From positions 1 through 7,549 of the forward strand of contig JAKOXJ010000047.1 of NCBI GenBank assembly GCA_029781075.1: a DNA stretch of 7,549 nt, written 5' to 3'. Each line of letters begins with the position of its first letter. Position 1 is the stretch's first letter. Shown piece after piece: positions 1 to 6,289 of the stretch. The notes under the pieces are model-generated. The model had not been told where the DNA came from. It worked only from the letters and a program-made list of their open reading frames with translations, and made no database searches. This stretch comes from a bacterium. Lineage in GTDB: Bacteria; Patescibacteriota; Saccharimonadia; Saccharimonadales; HK-STAS-PATE-42. A program made the translations under genes and the position numbers.

Positions 1-1545
1 ACCACAAACCACTTCTTCGTCAGTAGTCCTAAAAACTCCCTTAACCAACAGACGCCCCATCGGAGTATCTTTTATCTCCGGCTCAAGAAGATCACTCAAA
101 TTAGCTTTTACATCATCAATTAACTCATAAATAATCTTGTAGTCCTTAATCTTTACACCAGAGTTCTGAGCCATTCTCTTTAGCTCCTGAGAAGCACCAA
201 CGTGGAAACAGTATATAGTCGCTCGACTAGAAGAAGCCAACATAACATCACTCTCTGTTACGTCCCCTACTCCTGAGCCAATGACTTTAGCCTCTACTTC
301 GCCGGTTGCGACCAACTGAATACTATCAATCACAGACTTTAAAGATCCTGCTACGTCTGCCTTGACGATTACTGGCATAACAGAAAGCTCACTCCTCTGG
401 CTCATTACCCTAAGTAACTCTTCGCTATTCATACTTAGGGATTTAGTAGCCTGAGTTGCACTCTCAGCAGCTTTTCTAGCCTCTTTTTCACTCTTGGCAG
501 AATAAAGTGTCTCCCCAAAGTCAGGCAAAGACTTCAATCCGCTAACCTGTACCGGAGTAGTTGGACCTGCACTTTTGATATCTTTACCACGCCAATCTTT
601 CAGAATTCTTGCTTTTCCATAGCTAGAACCAATTACTAGGCTGTCCCCCTGCCTGAGCTCACCCTTTGTTATTAAAACTTTAACAAGTGGCCCCACTCCT
701 TTTGCCATATGAGTCTCAATCACCAGTCCTCGAGCTCCTTCAGAATAGTCAGCCTTTAACTCCTCAACGTCAGCTACCAAGAGGATCATATCCAGAAGTC
801 CATCAACACCTTCTCCAGTTTTGGCAGAAAGCTCAACTACGACCGTATCACCACCCCATTCTTCTGGAGTTAAACCAGCGTTTACTAGATCCTGCTTTAC
901 TTTTGGCAAATCAGCATCAGGTTTATCTGTTTTAGTAATTGCTACTATCAACTTAACCCCTTCTTCCTTAGCAAATCTTATGGCCTCAGAAGTCTGTGGC
1001 TTAACCCCATCATCTGCGGCAACCACAATCACCGCAATATCAGTAAGAGCAGCTCCGTGCTGCCTTAATGCGCTAAATGCCTCGTGTCCAGGAGTGTCCA
1101 AGAAAGTGAGCAGTCTACCTTTGTATTCTGCCTGATAAGAAGCAATGTGCTGAGTTATCCCACCAGCCTCTCCATCGGCTACCTTTAGATCCAAGATCCT
1201 ATCCAGAAGAGTTGTTTTTCCATGATCAACATGTCCCATAATCGCCACAACGGGAGGTCGTAGGCGCCAATCTCCAGAACCATCATCAGGTTCTATCTCC
1301 AGATCTGCCTTGCTAACCTTCTTATCTTCTTTTGGTGAGATAATTACGACACTAAGCTCTAGCTCATCAATAATAATTTGTGCAGTATCAACATCAATCC
1401 TCTGATTAATAGTTGCAGCTATCCCATTCTTGAACAGCTCACCAATTAAGCGCGTAACAGGGAGCTCAAGAAGCTCAGCGAGTTCTCCAACAGTAATGCT
1501 GCCAGCAATCTCAATCTCTCTCTTCTCTATTGTGTCTTCACTCAT
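1..1545 (-). CDS. infB: Translation initiation factor IF-2, 3' end cut by window edge
   Basis: IF-2 is the cytoplasmic GTPase that places initiator fMet-tRNA on the 30S subunit and promotes 50S joining. My minus-strand translation from ATG 1545 gives 515 residues without a stop before the window edge. Residues about 8-60 form an IF2_N-like module, and the G domain starts near 100. The P-loop GHVDHGKTT is at 104-112, DTPGHE (G3) at 150-155, TKTD (G4) at 204-207 and SAK (G5) at 240-242. The domain III motif VKADVAGS is near 395-402. Domain II lies between, and only the start of the last domain is present. The N-terminus before the G domain is short (about 100 residues), unlike the long E. coli form. 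A purine-rich AGGGGG at 1554-1559 sits just upstream and supports this ATG. G4 normally reads NKxD, so Thr in place of Asn is unusual. The family call is certain; the C-terminus is unseen. Confidence 0.97.
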   Translation of the reverse strand, partial: MSEDTIEKREIEIAGSITVGELAELLELPVTRLIGELFKNGIAATINQRIDVDTAQIIIDELELSVVIISPKEDKKVSKADLEIEPDDGSGDWRLRPPVVAIMGHVDHGKTTLLDRILDLKVADGEAGGITQHIASYQAEYKGRLLTFLDTPGHEAFSALRQHGAALTDIAVIVVAADDGVKPQTSEAIRFAKEEGVKLIVAITKTDKPDADLPKVKQDLVNAGLTPEEWGGDTVVVELSAKTGEGVDGLLDMILLVADVEELKADYSEGARGLVIETHMAKGVGPLVKVLITKGELRQGDSLVIGSSYGKARILKDWRGKDIKSAGPTTPVQVSGLKSLPDFGETLYSAKSEKEARKAAESATQATKSLSMNSEELLRVMSQRSELSVMPVIVKADVAGSLKSVIDSIQLVATGEVEAKVIGSGVGDVTESDVMLASSSRATIYCFHVGASQELKRMAQNSGVKIKDYKIIYELIDDVKANLSDLLEPEIKDTPMGRLLVKGVFRTTDEEVVCG

Positions 1546-1611
1546 CTTGCTGACCCCCTACTGCTTAAACTTAACTTGCTGCTTCGATAGACTTAACTTT
1601 CTCCCTAAGAC
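1546..1611 (-). repeat. rpsA-infB gap with imperfect tandem repeat
   Basis: The 66-bp gap between the S1 stop and the IF-2 start contains two imperfect copies of a unit of about 20 bp. On the plus strand, ctgctt recurs at 1561 and 1579, and acttaactt recurs at 1569 and 1591. No terminator hairpin is visible, so rpsA and infB are probably one transcript. The infB ribosome binding site is at its promoter-distal end. Confidence 0.6.
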
Positions 1612-2727
1612 CTAATTCTCAGATTTTTCCTTAGATTTAGATGCTGATCCTTCTTTTTTAGCTGCCAATGCTCCCGGAAGTCCCAAGAACATCCTTCGAG
1701 TCTCGTTATTAATCTCAATGATCTCAAACTCTTGCTCCGAATCTAACTTAAAGACTTGTTCTGGCTCGCTTCCTTCGCCATCTCCAACCTCAGAGATATG
1801 TACCAAAGCCTCGACTGATGGAGTAACTTGTACAAACGCCCCAAATGGGGTGATTCTTGTTACCTTAGCCTTAACTTTGTCACCCGGCTTAAAACCGCTG
1901 ACTTCATCCTCCCATGGGTCCTTGCTCATTTGTTTTAAGCTTAGGCCTAGTCTGTTATTTTCTAGGGATATAACCTTTAGCTCAACCTCGTCCCCAACTT
2001 TTACTACATCCTCGGGAGAGGCAACTCTCTTCCATGAAAGCTCAGAGATATGTATCATTCCTTCGGCGCCATCAACTGTCTCAACAAAAGCACCATATTC
2101 GACTATACCGGTGATCTTAGCCTTAACTTTGTCACCAATCTTAAAGTCGTCAAGCTTTGTACTAGAAGTCTTATCGTTTGCTTCACGCTCAGAAAAGATC
2201 AACTTGTTTTCATCTCGCTCAAAAGCGATAACCTTAACCTGCATAGGCTTACCAATTAAAGACTTAATACTTTCAGCAATTGCAGATTTATCTTGAGTTC
2301 CAGAAAGCTTAGGGTAATTCGCTGCAGAAAGCTGACTAACTGGTAAGAATCCCTTTGCACCATCTAAATCAACAAGAAGACCACCTTTATTGCAATCAAC
2401 CGGGACTACCTCGATTACAGTTCCATCTTTAAAAGCCTCTTCTACTACCGCCCATCCCTTATCACGGTGAGCCCTTCTGACGCTCATCAAAACCTGTCCG
2501 CTATCACCATCGGCGTCCATAACCATGGCTTCTATCTCATTACCTGGTTCAAATGTTTTACCAAAACCAAGTTCTCGCCTTGGTACTACACCAAGGCCAT
2601 AGGGCCCTAGATCCAGGCTTAATCTCTTTCCTTTTACGTCAATTACTTTAGCAGTTATAATCTGCCCGTCCCTCAAAGGTTCAACTGAAGTTGACCCAGA
2701 AAGGAGCTCATCCATTGTTTTTGCCAT
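1612..2727 (-). CDS. rpsA: Ribosomal protein S1-like, four S1 domains
   Basis: This is an RNA-binding protein of the S1 family, which helps load mRNA on the 30S subunit. The 371 residues hold four consecutive S1 (OB-fold) domains at roughly 18-84, 98-181, 195-267 and 279-350, then a Lys/Ser/Glu-rich tail. Domains 3 and 4 are the most canonical, with FKxGDKVKAK openings, YGAFV or FGAFV, and HISE. E. coli S1 has six domains; four-domain forms are usual in Gram-positives and Patescibacteria. There are no KH domains, so it is not NusA, although it sits where nusA often precedes infB. I chose ATG 2727. A GTG one codon upstream (2730) is also possible, because AGAGGAG at 2737-2743 suits either. The stop is TAG. 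It is probably co-transcribed with infB, 66 bp downstream. Confidence 0.93.
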   Translation of the reverse strand: MAKTMDELLSGSTSVEPLRDGQIITAKVIDVKGKRLSLDLGPYGLGVVPRRELGFGKTFEPGNEIEAMVMDADGDSGQVLMSVRRAHRDKGWAVVEEAFKDGTVIEVVPVDCNKGGLLVDLDGAKGFLPVSQLSAANYPKLSGTQDKSAIAESIKSLIGKPMQVKVIAFERDENKLIFSEREANDKTSSTKLDDFKIGDKVKAKITGIVEYGAFVETVDGAEGMIHISELSWKRVASPEDVVKVGDEVELKVISLENNRLGLSLKQMSKDPWEDEVSGFKPGDKVKAKVTRITPFGAFVQVTPSVEALVHISEVGDGEGSEPEQVFKLDSEQEFEIIEINNETRRMFLGLPGALAAKKEGSASKSKEKSEN

Positions 2728-2736
2728 CACACTTTT

Positions 2737-2743
2737 CTCCTCT
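2737..2743 (-). promoter_or_regulatory. Shine-Dalgarno site of rpsA
   Basis: The minus strand reads AGAGGAG, with 9 bases before ATG 2727 or 6 before GTG 2730. It is the clearest ribosome binding site in the window, and it does not decide between the two adjacent starts. Confidence 0.75.
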
Positions 2744-2755
2744 AACTTATGCTAG

Positions 2756-2783
2756 AATCTACCAAGTCCTGCTTCCGTTACAA
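2756..2783 (-). promoter_or_regulatory. Putative sigma-70-type promoter of rpsA
   Basis: The minus strand reads TTGTAA (2778-2783), a 16-bp spacer, then TAGATT (2756-2761). Transcription would start near 2750, leaving a leader of about 22 bases that includes the AGAGGAG site. The match to consensus is only moderate and no other candidate in the 202-bp divergent region is better. Confidence 0.42.
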
Positions 2784-2909
2784 AACAGTCGGAACAAACC
2801 TACTCTAGATACATTTTCTTAAATCATGATCCTAAAGCTTCTTACGATCTTACCGATAAACCTAAACTTCGATAGCCTAGCGTAACTAAACCTAATTCTA
2901 CCAAAACAG

Positions 2910-2918
2910 TGGTATAAT
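2910..2918 (+). promoter_or_regulatory. Extended -10 promoter of prfA
   Basis: A perfect TATAAT (2913-2918) is preceded by TGG, giving the extended -10 form TGnTATAAT. The expected -35 position (about 2890-2895) does not resemble TTGACA, which fits extended -10 promoters. A start at A2924 or A2925 would leave only about 5 bases before the prfA ATG, so the mRNA may be leaderless. Confidence 0.7.
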
Positions 2919-2929
2919 TATCAAATAAC

Positions 2930-3997
2930 ATGACAGACGCTCAAAAAACAAAATATAAGTCCTACCAAGAAGAACTAGAAAAGCTCAAAACTGAGCTTTC
3001 TTCTCCAGATGCCTTCAATGACCCAAAAATATCTCAAAAAAACCGTCGACTAGCTGAGCTAGAAGAGATAACCTCATGTTTTTCAGAGATAGAAGAATCT
3101 GAGAAGCAAATTAAAGATGCAGAAGAGATCATCAATTCCAAAGATTCTGATCTAATAGACATGGCTCGAGAAGAGAAAGCCGTGTTAGAAGATAAACTAA
3201 CAGATCTAAACACCAAGCTAAGAATCCTGCTAGTACCAAAAGACCCAAATGATAGCAAAAATGCCATTATAGAAATCCGTGCCGGTGCTGGAGGTGACGA
3301 AGCGAGTCTCTTTGCATCAGAACTAATGAGAATGTATCTACGTTGGTGTGAAAACAATCAGCTCAAAGCAGAACTGATCTCCTCCACTCCCTCAGAGTCA
3401 GGAGGAATCAAAGACTCCTCAATAGAAGTCAAAGGAGTTGATGCTTATGGCAAACTCAAATTCGAAGCCGGAGTCCATCGTGTTCAGAGAATCCCAGTTA
3501 CCGAATCAGCTGGTCGAATCCACACTTCAACTGCAACCGTAGCGATTATGCCCGAAGCAGAGGAGACTGATATCGAGATCAAGCCATCCGACTTAAGAAT
3601 CGATGTCTTTAGAAGCAGCGGTAATGGGGGACAAAGCGTTAACACAACAGACTCTGCGGTTAGAATAACCTACCTCCCAACTGGTCTAGTGGTCACTTGT
3701 CAGGACGAGAAATCTCAGATAAAGAACAAAGACAAAGCAATGAAAGTTTTGCGCTCTCGCTTGCTCCAGATAAAACTAGACCAGGAACAGTCCGAGCTCA
3801 GTTCAAAAAGAAAAGAACTTATCGGATCTGGTGACCGAAGTGAAAAGATTAGAACATATAACTTCCCTCAAGATCGAGTTACCGACCATAGAATTGGCTA
3901 TAGCAGAAGTAATATCCAGGGATTTATGGATGGTGACGTAGATGACCTATTTGCAAAACTCAAAGAAGCAGAAATTGAACTAATCGAAAATGAATAA
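2930..3997 (+). CDS. prfA: Peptide chain release factor 1
   Basis: RF1 reads UAA and UAG in the ribosomal A site and triggers peptidyl-tRNA hydrolysis. The 355-residue length matches the family (about 360). It has a helical, charged N-terminal domain (about 1-105), the codon-recognition domain with the RF1-type P-x-T tripeptide PVT at 189-191, and the catalytic GGQ at 233-235 within [17 protein letters not shown]. The P-x-T motif separates it from RF2, which has SPF, and the domain order separates it from short GGQ rescue factors. Gln235 is the expected target of the PrmC encoded next. The ATG lies about 12 bases after a TATAAT and no Shine-Dalgarno site precedes it. The stop TAA overlaps the start of prmC by 8 bp. 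Every complete gene here ends in a codon RF1 can read. Confidence 0.98.
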   Translation: MTDAQKTKYKSYQEELEKLKTELSSPDAFNDPKISQKNRRLAELEEITSCFSEIEESEKQIKDAEEIINSKDSDLIDMAREEKAVLEDKLTDLNTKLRILLVPKDPNDSKNAIIEIRAGAGGDEASLFASELMRMYLRWCENNQLKAELISSTPSESGGIKDSSIEVKGVDAYGKLKFEAGVHRVQRIPVTESAGRIHTSTATVAIMPEAEETDIEIKPSDLRIDVFRSSGNGGQSVNTTDSAVRITYLPTGLVVTCQDEKSQIKNKDKAMKVLRSRLLQIKLDQEQSELSSKRKELIGSGDRSEKIRTYNFPQDRVTDHRIGYSRSNIQGFMDGDVDDLFAKLKEAEIELIENE

Positions 3998-4832
3998 GCT
4001 TAAAGAATCTAGACTAGCACTAGACGATTGGCTGAAAAAAGCTCGACGAGCTACCTCTAAGAACAACCCCAAGGCTCCCGAAATAATAGCAAGTAAGATA
4101 TTAAGGATGAGTCCAACTCAAATCGCCACAAGAAGCGATCAGATAATCCTCACCAAAAAAGAGCAGCGTAAACTTGATAATCTGCTTGGCAAATTACTCA
4201 CTGGACGCCCACTACCTGCCGTTATTCATCACACCCAATTTCATAACCTTAGCTTAAAGGTTAATAATCGAGTTCTTACGCCTAGGGCAGAAACCGAGGA
4301 ACTCATAGAATATGCCATCAAGAATATCCCAAAAAAATCAAAAGTCTTAGATATTGGGACTGGCACCGGAGCCATAGGTATAGGTTTAGCTAAAGCCCGT
4401 CCAGATCTTAGAATAACCCTAACCGATATTGATTATAAAACCCTTAATCTTGCTAAAATAAATGCCAGAAGAAATAAGATAACCGCTGTTAAGTACATAA
4501 AGAGTAATCTGATCAAAAAAATTGATCAAAGAGACTTAGAAGATTCTTACTTCCTAGCCAATCTTCCTTATGTAAATCCGAACTGGAAAAACATTAAACA
4601 TAAAAATTTAAAGTATGAGCCCCGCTCTGCTCTTTTTGCATCAGATAACGGATTGAAGATTATTAAGAACCTACTAGAACAAATCTCAAATAAGAAATTA
4701 TTAAACAAAAATAATTGGGCCTTACTAGAACATGACCCCAAACAATTTGATGATCTACAAATATTCTGTAAAGATTTAGGCCTAAAAGTTACTAAAGTTA
4801 CCAATTTTGTAAGTAAAGTTGAAGTATACTAA
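3990..4832 (+). CDS. prmC: Release factor glutamine N5-methyltransferase
   Basis: PrmC (HemK) transfers a methyl group from S-adenosylmethionine to the Gln of the release-factor GGQ motif, which speeds termination. The 280 residues include an N-terminal helical substrate-binding part (about 1-90) and a class I methyltransferase fold. The SAM-binding motif [12 protein letters not shown] is at 119-130 and an acidic residue lies in LTDID after it. The active-site motif reads NLPY at 191-194, where most PrmC proteins have NPPY. The following [12 protein letters not shown] and the LLEHDPKQ stretch also match the family. The ATG overlaps the end of prfA by 8 bp in another frame, which implies translational coupling; no separate ribosome binding site is visible. 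Position beside its own substrate gene is the classic arrangement and makes the call secure despite the Leu variant. Confidence 0.95.
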   Translation: MNKLKESRLALDDWLKKARRATSKNNPKAPEIIASKILRMSPTQIATRSDQIILTKKEQRKLDNLLGKLLTGRPLPAVIHHTQFHNLSLKVNNRVLTPRAETEELIEYAIKNIPKKSKVLDIGTGTGAIGIGLAKARPDLRITLTDIDYKTLNLAKINARRNKITAVKYIKSNLIKKIDQRDLEDSYFLANLPYVNPNWKNIKHKNLKYEPRSALFASDNGLKIIKNLLEQISNKKLLNKNNWALLEHDPKQFDDLQIFCKDLGLKVTKVTNFVSKVEVY

Positions 4833-4842
4833 AAAACTATTT

Positions 4843-5304
4843 ATGAACTTTGAAGAGTTACTCCAAGCCATCCAACAGGAATATCCAGATCTAACTTTTA
4901 AAGACTCCGGGCATTTCTATTGGAACTCAAACACAAAGACCATTTACTTCTCTGCCCCAAAAGGCAGTAAAGATAATAGTAGATCATCTAACAAGTTACT
5001 CCACGAGCTTGCTCACGCCAAACTAAATCACTCAAATTATCTATCCGATGCAGAACTCTTAAGGATAGAGTCCTCTGCTTGGAGCCTCGCAAAAGAACTC
5101 TGTAAAAAGTATGAGGTTAGATTCGATAAAGAAGAGCAGAATGAATCACTCCAGAGTTATATATCCTGGGCGAGCTCAAGATCACAGTGCCCAAAATGTA
5201 AAAAAAACGGTCTCCAAACCGCTCCAACCCTATTCCACTGTCCAAACTGTTCCCATAAATGGAATGTCGGCAAGTCCCGTTTTACCAGAACCTACCGACA
5301 CTAA
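4843..5304 (+). CDS. HExxH zinc-peptidase-like protein with C-terminal zinc ribbon
   Basis: I do not recognise a named gene. From ATG 4843 the product is 153 residues. A metalloprotease signature, LLHELAHAKL, has HELAH at 54-58. It is followed by Glu76 in IESSAWSLAKEL, which resembles the third zinc ligand and helix of the ImmA/IrrE family. The C-terminus has a likely zinc ribbon with CPKC at 116-119 and CPNC at 133-136, ending in a basic tail. A SprT-like origin is the main alternative, since that family also joins HExxH to a ribbon, but the Glu76 helix fits ImmA/IrrE better. There is no signal peptide or membrane segment, so it is likely cytoplasmic. An upstream TTG (4819) would add 8 residues overlapping prmC; I prefer the ATG, 10 bases after the prmC stop. 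No helix-turn-helix partner gene is adjacent. Substrate unknown. Confidence 0.8.
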   Translation: MNFEELLQAIQQEYPDLTFKDSGHFYWNSNTKTIYFSAPKGSKDNSRSSNKLLHELAHAKLNHSNYLSDAELLRIESSAWSLAKELCKKYEVRFDKEEQNESLQSYISWASSRSQCPKCKKNGLQTAPTLFHCPNCSHKWNVGKSRFTRTYRH

Positions 5305-5318
5305 AAGAGTACTATTTT
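5303..5318. terminator. AT-rich palindrome between convergent genes
   Basis: The 16-bp near-palindrome AAAAGAGTACTATTTT, with one internal mismatch, spans the stop of the peptidase-like gene and the 18-bp gap before the convergent KGG-like gene. It ends in U-rich runs on both strands and could serve as a weak two-way terminator, but the stem is short and AT-rich. Confidence 0.3.
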
Positions 5319-5322
5319 CTAA

Positions 5323-5523
5323 CTAGACAGTTTTCTTACCACGTCTAGAAACTGCACCACCACGTCGTCCAGCCTTAGCAGCTAGAGCTGGGTTAGCAGC
5401 AAAACCTTTTTTTACACCTTTTACCCTACCACCAGTAGCACCAATCTCAGCATAAAAGTTTTTGCCCTTACGAGCTAAAATTGTTTTCTTAGCCTTTGCG
5501 GCTCCTTCAACTGTTCCTGACAT
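5323..5523 (-). CDS. Small basic KGG/YciG-like stress protein
   Basis: This 66-residue Gly/Ala/Lys/Arg-rich protein is not named with certainty. Its second half, GFAANPALAAKAGRRGG at 40-56, fits the KGG motif of YciG and Con-10 type stress proteins. The FYAEIGATGG stretch at 23-32 recalls group 1 LEA-like repeats such as those of B. subtilis GsiB. Members are hydrophilic, often disordered, and linked in other bacteria to desiccation or general stress; their biochemical role is unclear. There is no Cys, Trp, signal peptide or membrane segment. ATG 5523 is preceded by AGAGAG, a weak ribosome binding site. It has its own upstream region with a near-consensus promoter and a hairpin between promoter and gene, so its expression may be controlled by termination. 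It converges with the peptidase-like gene, 18 bp away. The strong basic charge would also fit nucleic-acid binding. Confidence 0.8.
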   Translation of the reverse strand: MSGTVEGAAKAKKTILARKGKNFYAEIGATGGRVKGVKKGFAANPALAAKAGRRGGAVSRRGKKTV

Positions 5524-5537
5524 ATAAAATCTCTCTG

Positions 5538-5566
5538 TTTTATTAACCTCTCTTTTATTAACTCTC
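5538..5566 (-). repeat. Tandem GAGAG-TTAATAAAA repeat ahead of the KGG-like gene
   Basis: Two adjacent copies of GAGAG(G)TTAATAAAA (minus strand, 5553-5566 and 5538-5552) lead into a third CAGAGAG block just before the start codon. The copies differ by one inserted G. They put three purine-rich AGAG blocks about 15 bases apart in the leader. Confidence 0.6.
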
Positions 5567-5567
5567 C

Positions 5568-5645
5568 AGAATGTAAAACTAAAAAGAGGGCAGCCTGCAA
5601 GAAATAAATTTCTTTTAGACTACCCTCGAAGAGTTTTTACACTCT
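5568..5645. repeat. Extended imperfect inverted repeat around the terminator
   Basis: The symmetry of the terminator continues outward. AGAATGTAAAACT at 5568-5580 is nearly the reverse complement of AGTTTTTACACTCT at 5632-5645. Together with the inner stem the arms are about 37 bp each. I see no flanking target-site duplication. Confidence 0.65.
5581..5627 (-). terminator. Strong intrinsic terminator or attenuator hairpin
   Basis: On the minus strand a 19-nt arm (5627-5609) pairs with 5604-5586 around a 4-nt UUUA loop, followed directly by five U residues (5585-5581). Two G.U wobbles and one two-base mismatch interrupt the stem. On the plus strand the wobbles become C/A mismatches and no U-run touches the stem, so the active direction is minus. 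It lies downstream of the promoter at 5718-5746 and upstream of the KGG-like gene. It also would stop read-through from the VOC gene. Confidence 0.75.
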
Positions 5646-5711
5646 AGATAGCAAAAACTTTATTCAGATAAGATTTAAGAAAACTTAAAACTAACTGAGT
5701 TTTTGTATCTA
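5581..5711 (-). ncRNA. Candidate short structured RNA or leader of the KGG-like gene
   Basis: A start near 5711, set by the promoter at 5718-5746, and the hairpin-U-run ending near 5581 bracket a transcript of about 130 nt with no plausible ORF. Inside it UUUAAG/CUUAAA and AGAGU/ACUCU can form hairpins before the terminator. It could be an independent small RNA or a leader controlled by read-through. It matches no RNA family I recognise: no SRP-RNA tetraloop region, tmRNA end or known riboswitch core is seen. Confidence 0.4.
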
Positions 5712-5717
5712 CACTAC

Positions 5718-5746
5718 ATTCTAGCAAACATAAGCAATAATGTCAA
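5718..5746 (-). promoter_or_regulatory. Near-consensus sigma-70-type promoter
   Basis: The minus strand reads TTGACA (5741-5746), exactly 17 bp of spacer, then TAGAAT (5718-5723). This is the best promoter in the window. It begins 18 bp past the VOC stop codon and points to the hairpin and the KGG-like gene. Transcription should begin near 5711, giving a leader of about 190 bases if it reads through. Confidence 0.82.
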
Positions 5747-5764
5747 CCCTTTTGTAACATTCGT

Positions 5765-6256
5765 CTATTCAACAGGGTGAATTTCCTCAATTTTACCTAC
5801 TACATCCTTTAGATTATCGTACTCTTCATCAGTAAACGGAGTAATAAAAACCAAAACAAAACCATCTAGATCCCTAACAACGAGCTCCAAAGATCCCCAG
5901 TAATATTTTCTTACCGGAAATTTTATCTTATCTTTTAACTGATTAGCGATCGGCACCAAGCTCTTCACCCTAATCATCCCTGATACTTTTGGAGTCATAA
6001 TCTGCTCTCCAAAAACTTCATTCTTAACAGCGATATGACCATCAGCAATTTCGAACTCTATATCATCAGACAACTTATATGTCACACCCCTATACTTCTC
6101 TGGTGCCGAAGGACATCCTTCTGGCAGAGTAGCCCTGTAATCATCATCCCCATAGCCAAATACAGGCGTAAAACCCAAGCCTTCATAGAATTTACGAGAA
6201 GACATAATATCCTTAACCTTTATATGTATTCCCAGACCGGTATATTCTATTTTCAT
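5765..6256 (-). CDS. VOC-fold (glyoxalase/bleomycin-resistance-like) protein
   Basis: The 163-residue product looks like a single-chain member of the vicinal oxygen chelate superfamily. The opening GLGIHIKVKDIMSSRKFYEGLGF (7-29) is the typical first strand-helix-strand, with FYxxLGF. A second half-module ends in LELVVRDLDGFVLVFITP (123-140), like the usual E-x-x-DPDGN-x-x-E/x region. Possible metal ligands are His11, one of Glu67/Glu69 and Glu124, but the assignment is by eye. VOC members include glyoxalase I, antibiotic-binding proteins and non-enzymatic binders, so the substrate cannot be named. ATG 6256 follows GGTGAG at short spacing. It starts 33 bp after the ribA-like gene on the same strand and is likely co-transcribed with it. 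The stop is TAG, and a separate promoter follows 18 bp later. Confidence 0.75.
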   Translation of the reverse strand: MKIEYTGLGIHIKVKDIMSSRKFYEGLGFTPVFGYGDDDYRATLPEGCPSAPEKYRGVTYKLSDDIEFEIADGHIAVKNEVFGEQIMTPKVSGMIRVKSLVPIANQLKDKIKFPVRKYYWGSLELVVRDLDGFVLVFITPFTDEEYDNLKDVVGKIEEIHPVE

Positions 6257-6289
6257 ACTCTCACCAACTTATATAATCCTAATCTTATT

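Larger units (their letters stand above)
2728..2929. promoter_or_regulatory. Divergent intergenic region between rpsA and prfA
   Basis: This 202-bp non-coding stretch drives rpsA-infB leftward and prfA-prmC rightward. Besides the two promoters listed separately, it carries the 9-mer taaacctaa twice (near 2863 and 2887, plus strand). I see no strong hairpin, operator palindrome or RNA gene in it. Confidence 0.6.

Noticed and set aside
687..1135. Plus-strand open frames of 82 and 104 codons
   Set aside because: They lie opposite infB, whose translation shows clear IF-2 motifs, and they have low-complexity Ser/Thr/Leu content typical of antisense frames.
1718..2296. Plus-strand open frame of 192 codons and a 69-codon frame inside it
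   Set aside because: Antisense to rpsA; Ser/Thr-rich composition and no recognisable domain.
5568..5645. Insertion-sequence end or transposon
   Set aside because: No transposase, no flanking duplication and a perfect terminator core; kept only as a repeat worth counting genome-wide.
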